This document shows positions 35,499-43,367 of a DNA stretch of 62,405 bases, one piece after another (within the stretch, counting starts at the first letter, position 1; each line of letters begins with the position of its first letter). Source of the DNA: JAGQRJ01 sp041402045 (GTDB lineage: Bacteria; Planctomycetota; J058); contig JAWKSZ010000047.1 in the NCBI GenBank assembly GCA_041402045.1, positions 1-62,405 of the forward strand, in the 5' to 3' direction. Position numbers and translations under genes: made by a program. The notes below the pieces were generated by a model that saw nothing but the letters and a program-made list of their open reading frames with translations, had not been told where the DNA came from and did no database searches.

Positions 35499-36575
35499 CT
35501 AGATCCCGCCGAAGAAGCCCTTCTTGATCTGACCGATCAGCTCGATCCGCTCCTCGGCGAAGCGGTCGGCGGCCTGGGCGGTGGTCACGCCCTGCTCGCG
35601 GGAGATGTTGATCACGCGCTCGGTGTTGGCGTAGATCCCCTCGGCCATGCGCAGCGCGCGCTCGCGCACGTAGCCTTCCATCTCCACGTAGACGTTGATC
35701 AGGCCGCCCGCGTTGACGACGTAGTCCGGGGCGTAGAGGATCCCGCGGTCGCCCAGGGCCTTGGCGTGACGCTCCTCGGCGAGCTGGTTGTTGGCGCCGC
35801 CGCAGACGACCTTGGCCTTGAGCCGGGGGATCGTCTGGTCGTTGAGCACCGCGCCCAGCGCGTTGGGCGAGAAGATGTCGCAGTCGACGTCGTAGATCGC
35901 GTCCACGCCCACGACCTTGACCTCGTACTCCTCGCGCAGGGCCTCGCAGCGGGCCTCGTCGATGTCGGTGACGGTGACCTCGGCCCCGTCCTCGACCAGG
36001 TGCCGCACCAGGTTCTTGCCCACGTTGCCCAGGCCCTGCACGGCGACGCGCTTGCCCGAGACCGACTCGCTGCCGAAGGCGGCCATGGCCGAGGCCTTGA
36101 GGCCCATGTAGACGCCGAAGGCGGTCACGGGAGACGGGTCGCCGGAGCCGCCGTGGGCCGGGGCCACGCCGGTGACGTACTTCGTCTCCATGAAGATGTA
36201 CTCCATGTCGTGGACGGTCGTGCCCACGTCCTCGGCGGTGATGTAGCGCCCGTTGAGCGACTCGATGAACCGCCCGAACACGCGGAACATGGCCTCGGAC
36301 TTGTCGCTGCGCGGGTCGCCCAGGATCACGGCCTTGCCGCCGCCGAGGTTCAGACCCGCCGCCGAGGCCTTGTAGGTCATGCCGCGGGAGAGGCGCAGCA
36401 CGTCGCGCAGGGCCTCCTCCTCGTTGTTGTAGTTCCACATGCGGGTCCCGCCGAGGGCGGGGCCGAGGGTCGTGTCGTGAATGGCGATGATCGCCTTGAG
36501 TCCGGCGCGCTTGTCCTCGCAGAACAGGACCTGCTCGTGGGAGCCCTCTTGGCTCATGGCTTCAAACGTGCCCAT
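35499..36575 (-). CDS. Leucine/valine-type amino-acid dehydrogenase
   Basis: The 358-residue enzyme belongs to the Glu/Leu/Phe/Val dehydrogenase family and most resembles leucine dehydrogenase. It deaminates branched-chain amino acids to keto acids with NAD. The region LGPALGGTRMW and the catalytic lysines Lys69 (MTYKASAAG) and Lys81 (LGGGKAVILGD) are present. The NAD-binding Rossmann motif GLGNVGKNLVRHL and the substrate motif APDYVVNAGGLINV also fit. Length matches leucine dehydrogenase rather than glutamate dehydrogenase, which is longer. The gene stands alone and points away from the HAD gene at 36707. Confidence 0.9.
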   Translation of the reverse strand: MGTFEAMSQEGSHEQVLFCEDKRAGLKAIIAIHDTTLGPALGGTRMWNYNNEEEALRDVLRLSRGMTYKASAAGLNLGGGKAVILGDPRSDKSEAMFRVFGRFIESLNGRYITAEDVGTTVHDMEYIFMETKYVTGVAPAHGGSGDPSPVTAFGVYMGLKASAMAAFGSESVSGKRVAVQGLGNVGKNLVRHLVEDGAEVTVTDIDEARCEALREEYEVKVVGVDAIYDVDCDIFSPNALGAVLNDQTIPRLKAKVVCGGANNQLAEERHAKALGDRGILYAPDYVVNAGGLINVYVEMEGYVRERALRMAEGIYANTERVINISREQGVTTAQAADRFAEERIELIGQIKKGFFGGI

Positions 36576-36706
36576 GCGAAACTCCTGCAGGCTAGTGCGG
36601 TTGGGGCCCGAGGCGCGCCTGGGGCCAGGGCCGGAAGATAGGGTGCGTGCCTACCCCTGTCAACGGCGACGCCCGTGGGGCACCTTACGAGCCGGGAGGG
36701 GAACCC

Positions 36707-37398
36707 ATGCGCCGACTGTGGCTGTTCGACGTCGACGGGACGCTGATCCACGCCCACGGGCTCGGCCGGCGCGCGCTGGACCTCGCCTTCGCCGCGCGCT
36801 ACGGGTGGGCCGAGGCCACGGCGGGGGTCGACTTCGCCGGCGGGACCGACCCCTGGATCGTGGCGCAGGTGTTCGCGCGGCGCGGGCTGGCCCCGCCCGA
36901 GCTCGCCGAGCTGCGCGCGTTCCTCGCCGACTACGGCCGCGCGGTGGAGGAGGAGGCGCGGGGCCCCGGGGCCCGGGCCACGGTGCTCCCGGGGGTGGTC
37001 GCGCTGCTCGAGGCCCTCGCGGCGCGCGAGGCCCGAGGACGCAAGATCCTGCTCACGGGCAACTGCAGCGCCGGGGCCCGGGTCAAGCTCGCGCTCTCGG
37101 GGCTCAGCGCGCACTTCGCCTGCGGCGCCTACGGCGACGAGCTGGTCCAGCGCGAGGACCTGCTGCCGCTGGCCCTGGAGCGGACCCTCGAGACCTACGG
37201 CGAGCGCTTCCAGCCGGAGCAGGCGGTGGTCGGGGACTCGCTGCGGGACGTGGACGTGGCCCGCGCCCACGGCGCCGTGGCCGTGGCGGTGGCCACGGGC
37301 TGGTGGAGCGCGAGGCGCTCGAGGCCGCCGGCGCCGACGTCGTGCTGGACGACCTCTCGGACCTCCCCCGGGTGCTCGAGGTCCTCGGGGCGACCTGA
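36707..37398 (+). CDS. HAD-family phosphatase (frameshifted near the 3' end)
   Basis: The protein of about 230 residues has the HAD motif I LWLFDVDGTLI (nucleophile Asp9, acid/base Asp11), motif II LTGNCSAG and motif IV VVGDSLRDVDVARAHG. It resembles phosphoglycolate-phosphatase-like hydrolases. The frame breaks near 37309-37312. One missing C in AGCGCGAG would restore WWSREALEAAGADVVLDDLSDL, an ordinary family ending that stops at 37396-37398. A GGGAGGG ribosome site precedes the ATG. The 2-hydroxyacid dehydrogenase starts 32 bp downstream, so the two are probably one operon. Confidence 0.78.
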
Positions 37399-37429
37399 GC
37401 GCGTATCCTCGCGCGCAGGAGGTGCCCTC

Positions 37430-38374
37430 GTGAAGGTGTTCGTGACCCGAGCCCTGCCCGGCGACGCGCTGGCGCGGCTGGAGGCCCACCCGGGGGTGGA
37501 GCGCGTCGAGGTCAGCCCCCACGATCGCCCGCTGACCGCCGCCGAGCTGCGTCAGGGGCTCGAGGGCGCGCAGGTCGCGATCACCCAGCTCGTCGACCGC
37601 CTGGACCAGGACCTGCTCCAGGCCGCCCCGGACCTGAAGCTGGTGTGCAACTACGCGGTCGGCGTCAACAACGTCGACCTCGAGGCCGCCCGCGCGCGGG
37701 GCGTCGTGGTGTGCAACACCCCGGACGTCCTGACCGAGGCCAGCGCCGACCTGACCTGGGCCCTGCTCCTGGGGGTCGCTCGGCGCGTGGTCGAGGGCGA
37801 CCGCCTGGTGCGCAGCGGCGGCTTCACCGGCTGGGCGCCGGAGCTGCTCTTGGGGTCCGCGGTCGCGGGCAAGACCCTGGGGGTCGTGGGCCTGGGCCGG
37901 ATCGGGAGCGCCGTGGCTCGCCGGGCCCAGGGCTTCGGCATGCGCGTGCTCTACACCAGCCGCAGCCCCAAGGACGTGGCCTGGGAGCGGGTCGAGCTCG
38001 AGGCGCTGCTCCGGGAGGCGGACTTCGTGTGCCTGCACCCGCCGCTGACCCCCGAGACCCAGCACCTGCTGGACGCGGAGCGCCTGGCGCTCATGAAGCC
38101 CAGCGCCTACCTGATCAACCTCAGCCGGGGTCCCGTGGTGGACGAGGCGGCGCTGGTGCGCGCGCTGCGCGCGGGGGAGCTCGCCGGCGCGGCGCTGGAC
38201 GTGTTCGAGCGCGAGCCCGAGCTCGAGCCGGGGCTGGCCGAGCTCCCGAACGTGCTCCTCGCCCCGCACCTGGGCAGCGCGACGGTCGAGACCCGCCACG
38301 CCATGGCGGACCTCGCGGTGGCGAACGTGGAGGACTTCCTGGCCGGACGCCCCCCGCGCACCCGCGTCCCGTAA
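37430..38374 (+). CDS. D-2-hydroxyacid dehydrogenase (glyoxylate/hydroxypyruvate reductase type)
   Basis: This 314-residue NAD(P)-dependent enzyme of the D-isomer 2-hydroxyacid dehydrogenase family has the substrate loop NYAVGVNNVDL, the nucleotide motif GVVGLGRIGSAVA, NLSRGPVVDEAAL with the substrate-binding Arg, EREPELEPGL with the Glu, and LAPHLGSAT with the catalytic His. These match glyoxylate/hydroxypyruvate reductases best. The GTG start follows AGGAGG at 7 bp. Adjacent to a phosphoglycolate-phosphatase-like gene, it could take part in glycolate/glyoxylate salvage. Confidence 0.9.
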   Translation: MKVFVTRALPGDALARLEAHPGVERVEVSPHDRPLTAAELRQGLEGAQVAITQLVDRLDQDLLQAAPDLKLVCNYAVGVNNVDLEAARARGVVVCNTPDVLTEASADLTWALLLGVARRVVEGDRLVRSGGFTGWAPELLLGSAVAGKTLGVVGLGRIGSAVARRAQGFGMRVLYTSRSPKDVAWERVELEALLREADFVCLHPPLTPETQHLLDAERLALMKPSAYLINLSRGPVVDEAALVRALRAGELAGAALDVFEREPELEPGLAELPNVLLAPHLGSATVETRHAMADLAVANVEDFLAGRPPRTRVP

Positions 38375-38460
38375 GGGCTCGGCCCCGTCGTCACCCGATC
38401 GTCACCGCGGCGCAAAGCCGGCCTAGCTGCTCCTGGGGTCAGGGGCTAGACTCCAGGCGT

Positions 38461-39096
38461 ATGTTGGACGAGCAACTGGCCGCGCACTACGTCTACCACT
38501 CCAACCGGTTGGACGGAGTGACCCTGACCCTGCGGCAGACCCAAGAGATCCTCGCTGGCGGGCTGACCGAGCCCCAGCACGGCGAAGACGGGCGTGAGTT
38601 CGAGGTCGAGCTCGTCCTCGGGCACCGCCGCGCCCTCGGCGGCATGGACATGATCGCGGAGAGCGGCCGCGAGATCACCCAGGACGACGTGCAGAACCTG
38701 CACAAGATGCTCATGGGCGAGCTCCTGCTCTCGGCCGGCGAATACCGCGAGTGCCAGCTGCGCTACAAGGGCGTCTTGATCCCCTCGCCGCCGGAGTACC
38801 TCGGCGAGCGCATGGCCTGGTTCGTGCGCCTCCTGAACACCGGGCTCAAGAACGCCAAGGACGCCCACCGCTTCTCCTGGCGGATCCACCACGAGTTCAT
38901 CACCCTGCACCCGTTCATCGAGGGCAACGGCCGCATGGCCCGCCTGCTCATGAACCTGGCGCGGATCCGGCGCAAGCTCGAGGTCGCGGTGATCCCCTAC
39001 GAGAGCCGAGTGCAGTACGGCGACGCGATCCTCGAGTTCCAGAAGCAGAAGATCGAGCGCGCCCAGGCCAAGGCCTCGGGCCTCGGCAGCCTCTAG
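38461..39096 (+). CDS. Fic-domain protein
   Basis: This 211-residue Fic protein would transfer AMP or another nucleotide from NTP to a target protein. The Fic motif HPFIEGNGRMAR is complete, with His150 catalytic and Asn156 and Arg158/Arg161 for phosphate and magnesium. Near the N terminus, SNRLDG (Ser14-Gly19) occupies the place of the class II autoinhibitory motif (S/T)xxxE(G/N). The glutamate is replaced by Asp18. Class II Fic proteins carry their own inhibitor, so no separate antitoxin is needed. It precedes a PD-(D/E)XK nuclease-like gene by 66 bp. Confidence 0.88.
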   Translation: MLDEQLAAHYVYHSNRLDGVTLTLRQTQEILAGGLTEPQHGEDGREFEVELVLGHRRALGGMDMIAESGREITQDDVQNLHKMLMGELLLSAGEYRECQLRYKGVLIPSPPEYLGERMAWFVRLLNTGLKNAKDAHRFSWRIHHEFITLHPFIEGNGRMARLLMNLARIRRKLEVAVIPYESRVQYGDAILEFQKQKIERAQAKASGLGSL

Positions 39097-39162
39097 CGCG
39101 CCTGGCCTCGCCCCTCGCCCCACGACGAATGCGGTAGCATTCCCGTCCCACAGGAGCGAGCC

Positions 39163-40545
39163 ATGAAGCTGGAAGACGCCGCGCGCCACCCCCACCTCTA
39201 CCCCGAGCGGCACCTGAACGTGTTCGTGCCCTTCGAGAGCCACGACCTCGACCACAACGTGACCCGCGCGTTGATCTCGACCCTGCGCTGGGCGCGCCCC
39301 GAGCTGACCCAGGGCTTCCTGACCGAGGTGGTCGGCCTCGAGGGCCAGACCGCCGAGGACTACTGCTTCGACCTCGGCGCCTGCGACTACGAGGACTTCG
39401 ACCCCGCCGACTGCTCGCGCCGCGTGGTGCTCGGGATCTCCGGCGCCGGGCGCCTGGCCCCGCACCTGCCGTCCTTGGACGACGTGAACCAGGACGTGAT
39501 CCAGGCCGTGCTCGCCCAGCCCCTGGACCTCCCGACCAAGCTCGGCGAGATCCGCCGGCTCCTGGCCCAGCCCGAGCTCGACTACGACGAGCTCGCGACC
39601 CTGGCCCACACCCTGGACGAGCTCGCCGAGGGCTCGCTGCCCGACGGCTGGATCTTCTCGCCCGAGGCGTCGACCTGCGTGCTGATCGAGGCCAAGCTCC
39701 TGACCTACCTCGACGGCTACCAGCTCGACCGCTACGCCGAGGTCTACTACGGCGCCCGCGAGACCCCGGTGTTCACCACCTGGGACCAGGTCGCGAGCTT
39801 CTTCGCCCGCTGGCGCGAGGACCCGGACCCCCAGACCGCGTTCCTCTCGGAGCAGCTCTGCGACTACCTCGACCTCCTGGGGCTCAGCCGCTTCGCCGGC
39901 TTCAAGCCCTACGACTTCGACCCCGACGCCTCCCAGGAGGCGCGGATCAAGTTCCTGCGCTTCGCCGAGGCGCTGCACACCGCCGCCCGCGACGCGGGGC
40001 TGCCCCTGGCCGAGCTGGGCGCGAGCCCGATCGGCGCGCGCTTCGGCTTCGCCGACGCCGGGGTCCCGGGCGAGGTCGCGATCGACCTGCTCGCGACCGG
40101 CGTGCGGATCGAGCTGCGGGTCGGCGACGCGCAGCAGGGTCGCTTCCCGGGCCGCGAGGGCGTGACCGAGGTCCTGCGCCTCGCCGACGAGACCGAGGGC
40201 GCGCTGCTCGAGGCCGCGCCCCCGGGGCTCAGCGTGCGGGTCGAGCGCCTGCGCAGCGAGACCCCCGACGGCCCGGCGGTCGTCGACCGCGAGACCTTCC
40301 ACGACGCCCTGACCCCCGAGAGCCTGACCTTCGCCCTCGAGGAGCTGCGCCTGCAGCACCCAGCGGACGCCCGGGACGTGTCCGGGGGCTACCGCGGCGG
40401 CGCGCTCTCGGTGGGCCTGGTGATCCCCCGCCGCGACGCGGTCGGCGACGGCAGCGGCGAGGCGATCCTCAAGCGCGCCCACGAGGCCGTGGCCAGCGTC
40501 GCCGCGGTGGCCCGCGCCCTGACCGAGGCCGCGACCGTCGGCTGA
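39163..40545 (+). CDS. PD-(D/E)XK nuclease-superfamily protein, unknown family
   Basis: The 460-residue soluble protein starts with HLNVFVPFESHDLDHNVTRALI, a Leu/Asn-rich start seen in several uncharacterised nuclease-like families. In the middle it has the signature of the PD-(D/E)XK fold: Pro160-Asp161 (PDGWIF), then after a strand Glu176-Ala-Lys178 (IEAKL), and then Gln187 and Tyr191 in QLDRYAE. The spacing between the acidic pair and ExK is about 15 residues, as in restriction-like endonucleases. The C-terminal half has no recognised domain. No methyltransferase or helicase is adjacent. It may be a nuclease in a small Fic-associated module, but this is inference. Confidence 0.6.
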   Translation: MKLEDAARHPHLYPERHLNVFVPFESHDLDHNVTRALISTLRWARPELTQGFLTEVVGLEGQTAEDYCFDLGACDYEDFDPADCSRRVVLGISGAGRLAPHLPSLDDVNQDVIQAVLAQPLDLPTKLGEIRRLLAQPELDYDELATLAHTLDELAEGSLPDGWIFSPEASTCVLIEAKLLTYLDGYQLDRYAEVYYGARETPVFTTWDQVASFFARWREDPDPQTAFLSEQLCDYLDLLGLSRFAGFKPYDFDPDASQEARIKFLRFAEALHTAARDAGLPLAELGASPIGARFGFADAGVPGEVAIDLLATGVRIELRVGDAQQGRFPGREGVTEVLRLADETEGALLEAAPPGLSVRVERLRSETPDGPAVVDRETFHDALTPESLTFALEELRLQHPADARDVSGGYRGGALSVGLVIPRRDAVGDGSGEAILKRAHEAVASVAAVARALTEAATVG

Positions 40546-40574
40546 CGGAGGGTAGGATCGACGCAGGAGGCGAC

Positions 40575-42272
40575 GTGGGTCGACCCACCGGCAGGCTGGC
40601 ACCGCTCAAGGACCTCAAGCGCGGCTCGCAGATCGTGCGCGTGCTGGCCAAGCACGGCTTCGGCGTGCTCCTGGGGAGCAAGGTCCTGGAGGAGGCCGAG
40701 GTCGGCGACGACGCGCCGACCCCCGAGGCCGCCGATCGCCCCGCCGCGCAGCGCCTGCGCGCCGCCCTCGAGGAGCTGGGCCCGACCTTCGTCAAGCTCG
40801 GGCAGATCCTCTCGACCCGCGCGGACATCGTCCCCGACGACATGGCCGCCGCGCTGCGCGTGCTCCAGGACCACGCCCCGCCGGTGCCCTACCAGGACGT
40901 CGAGGCGGTGGTCCTCGAGGAGCTCGGCTCGCCGATCGAGGCGCTGTTCGAGAGCTTCGAGGCCGAGCCCCTGGCCACGGCGAGCATCGCCCAGGTGCAC
41001 CGCGCGACGCTGCGCGACGCGCGCGGCGAGCTGCAGGAGGTCGTGGTCAAGGTCCAGCGCCCCAAGATCCTGGAGACCATGCAGGCGGACATGAGCCTCC
41101 TGTATTGGCTCGCCCGGGCCCTCGAGGAGACGATCGAGGAGGTCGCCGCCTACAGCCCGACCGCGATCGTGGAGTCCTTCGAGAAGGCGATCGGGGAGGA
41201 GCTCGACTTCGTCCACGAGCGCAAGAACCTGGAGCGGGCGGCGGAGCTCCTGGCCCCGGTCAAGCACCGGGTGGTCGTGCCCACGGTCTACGGCGACTAC
41301 TGCGCCAGCCGGGTGCTGACCATGGAGCGCCTGGACGGGGTCAAGATCACCGACGTCGGCGAGGACGTCGATCGCAAGCAGCTCCTCGAGCACCTGGTCG
41401 AGGCCAGCTACCACCAAATCTTCGAGGTCGGCTTCTTCCACGGCGACCCGCACCCGGGCAATGTGTTCGTGCTCCCCGACGGGCGGCTGGGGCTGCTCGA
41501 CTTCGGCCTGTGGGGGACCCTCGACTCCGACCAGCAAGACCAGCTCGCCCAGTGGATGCTCGCGATCGCGCTCAAGAGCCCGAGCATGCTCGCGCGGCTC
41601 ACGCTCAAGGTCGGCCAGCCCCCCGACGGCTTCGACCGCCTGGCCTACGAGCGCGACATTCGCGTGCTCATGGACCGCTACGTCGGGCTGAACCTCAAGG
41701 ACCTGTCCTCGGCCTCGATCCTCAGCGACTCGGTGGACGTGATCCGCCGGCACCGGATCCGGATCCCCCCCACCTTCGCGATCCTCAGCCGGGCCACGGT
41801 GACCCTCGAGGGGATCATTCGCGAGCTCTACCCCGACTTCGACTTCCAGGAGACGATCTACCCCTACGCCCAGCGGCTCATGCTCCGCCGCTTCGACGTC
41901 GAGCGCGCCGGGCCCGAGACCCTGGCCCTGCTCGTGGGGCTCCAGGAGTTCGTGAACGAGGTCCCGGGGCAGCTGAACCAGCTCCTGCTCGACCTCTCGA
42001 GCGGGCGGTTCCAGGTCGGGCTGCGCGGCGAGGCCGTGGACGAGCTGGCCACCGTTGGCCGCGTGCACAGCGTGCGCCTGGTGCTGGCCATGCTCGCCGC
42101 GGGGTTCATCGTCGCCGCCGGGCTGACGCTGGCGCCCTACCAGCTCTGGATCGTGCCGACCCTCGCGCTCCTCGGCCTGGCCGGCGTCCTGTTCGCCCTG
42201 ACCCTGACCTTCGTGTTCCCCCACGGCTGGCAGCGGATCCGCCTGGGCAAGTACCTGTTCTGGAGGCGCTGA
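40575..42272 (+). CDS. UbiB/ABC1 (AarF) family atypical kinase
   Basis: This 565-residue protein has the UbiB/ADCK marks: the KxGQ motif (KLGQ, Lys74-Gln77), the Ala-rich loop ATASIAQVH, the nucleotide-binding Lys159 region (VVVKVQRP), HGDPHPGNV (about 289-297) and LLDFG (about 307-311). Two hydrophobic helices near the C terminus anchor it in the membrane. UbiB proteins are lipid-linked atypical kinases/ATPases that support quinone biosynthesis or lipid transport. The start is a GTG at 40575. It sits 29 bp after the nuclease-like gene, which may share its transcript. A candidate tRNA follows. Confidence 0.88.
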   Translation: MGRPTGRLAPLKDLKRGSQIVRVLAKHGFGVLLGSKVLEEAEVGDDAPTPEAADRPAAQRLRAALEELGPTFVKLGQILSTRADIVPDDMAAALRVLQDHAPPVPYQDVEAVVLEELGSPIEALFESFEAEPLATASIAQVHRATLRDARGELQEVVVKVQRPKILETMQADMSLLYWLARALEETIEEVAAYSPTAIVESFEKAIGEELDFVHERKNLERAAELLAPVKHRVVVPTVYGDYCASRVLTMERLDGVKITDVGEDVDRKQLLEHLVEASYHQIFEVGFFHGDPHPGNVFVLPDGRLGLLDFGLWGTLDSDQQDQLAQWMLAIALKSPSMLARLTLKVGQPPDGFDRLAYERDIRVLMDRYVGLNLKDLSSASILSDSVDVIRRHRIRIPPTFAILSRATVTLEGIIRELYPDFDFQETIYPYAQRLMLRRFDVERAGPETLALLVGLQEFVNEVPGQLNQLLLDLSSGRFQVGLRGEAVDELATVGRVHSVRLVLAMLAAGFIVAAGLTLAPYQLWIVPTLALLGLAGVLFALTLTFVFPHGWQRIRLGKYLFWRR

Positions 42273-42303
42273 CAGGCTCGCGGCCGGCGCGGGTCATGCA
42301 CGC

Positions 42304-42375
42304 GGCCCCTTGGTCCAACCGTCAGGACGCCGCGCTTTGAACGCGGAGGTCGGGGTGCAACTCCCCGGGGGGCAA
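42304..42375 (+). tRNA. Candidate tRNA-Gln (anticodon TTG)
   Basis: The sequence folds as a cloverleaf. The D stem is GTCC/GGAC, the anticodon stem CCGCG/CGCGG with loop CTTTGAA (anticodon TTG), and the T stem CGGGG/CCCCG. The acceptor stem pairs at six of seven positions, and the first pair is G with A. Two features are odd. The D loop has one G where GG is expected, and the T loop reads TGCAACT with G at position 55 instead of T. CCA is not encoded. It could be a real tRNA with an indel or a decayed copy. Confidence 0.5.
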
Positions 42376-42404
42376 TCGGCTCGCGGGGCTGAACGGGCTG
42401 CGCC

Positions 42405-43367
42405 TCAGTCCTGGAGGAAGGGCCGGACCTCGGTCCCCGAGAGGTGCGCCTCGCCGGTGGCGCGGTCGAGCCACAGCGGCGTGCGCGCCAGGGGCGGGGC
42501 GCCTTCGTCGGCCTTGGCGTAGACCTCGAGCACCGCGCGGTAGAGCGGGACCTCGACCACGAGGATCTGCAGCGGGAGCACCTCGGCCCGCACGTGGGTC
42601 GCGCGCTGCAGCTCCTGCAGGCGCACCTCGCGCTCGTCCTCGAGCTCCTCGATCCGGATCAGGGCCAGGTCGCGGTTGCGCCGCGAGCGCTCGTACTCCG
42701 CGATCTGCCCCGCGTAGTAGGCGTGCAGGCGGCCGACGTCCTTGACCATGCCCTCCCGCACCGCCTCGCCCTGTTCGGCGCCCACGACCTCGGCCCGGGC
42801 GCTGACGGCGCGGTCGGCCACCGCCAGGGCCTCGCCCATGACCGCCTCGGGGGCGCGCTTGCGCGCCTTGGCCGGCCAGTCGGCGAAGTCCCGGGGGAGC
42901 GCCTCCAGGCGCTCGGCGCGGATCGCGATCCGCGGGCGGACCTGGACCTTGAACGTCTCCAGGTGATCGGTGCGCTCCTTGGCGTGGTAGCGCACGACGT
43001 AGGACACGTAGACGTCGTAGCCCGGCTCCTGCGCGCGCTCGGCGAAGGCCAGGCTGTAGCCCTTGCGCGGCTTGACCCCCACGGCCTTGAGGCTCAGGCG
43101 CTCCTTGCCCGGGCGCTCGACGTAGACGTAGCCCGAGCGCTCGGCGAGGAAGCGGTCCAGCGCGCGCAGCACGTGGCCGCCCGCGGCCACGAGCTGGGTC
43201 CCGACCTCGAGCTGGTCGGTCGAGAACACGAAGCGCGGGGTGGCCCCGAGCGCCTGGTGCAGCGCCGCCGCGGGCCCCTCGGCGGGGATCGTGGCCGCGA
43301 GCACGGGGCCCTCGTCCTGGACCTCGGCGCCGAAGCGCTCGAGCACGTCGCGCAGGAAGTCCCTCAC
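42405..43367 (-). CDS. Coiled-coil protein coupled to a SNF2-type helicase
   Basis: The 320-residue soluble protein has an N-terminal part with RDFLRDVLERFGAEV. A central part rich in mixed beta strands follows, then a long charged coiled coil (about residues 225-280, HAYYAGQIAEYERSRRNRDLALIRIEELEDER), and a short beta-strand end. Similar tails occur as the C-terminal part of RapA-like SNF2 helicases, so it may be a helicase domain split off into its own gene. The GTG start overlaps the helicase stop (GTGA). It is the last gene of the four-gene unit. Confidence 0.65.
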   Translation of the reverse strand: MRDFLRDVLERFGAEVQDEGPVLAATIPAEGPAAALHQALGATPRFVFSTDQLEVGTQLVAAGGHVLRALDRFLAERSGYVYVERPGKERLSLKAVGVKPRKGYSLAFAERAQEPGYDVYVSYVVRYHAKERTDHLETFKVQVRPRIAIRAERLEALPRDFADWPAKARKRAPEAVMGEALAVADRAVSARAEVVGAEQGEAVREGMVKDVGRLHAYYAGQIAEYERSRRNRDLALIRIEELEDEREVRLQELQRATHVRAEVLPLQILVVEVPLYRAVLEVYAKADEGAPPLARTPLWLDRATGEAHLSGTEVRPFLQD

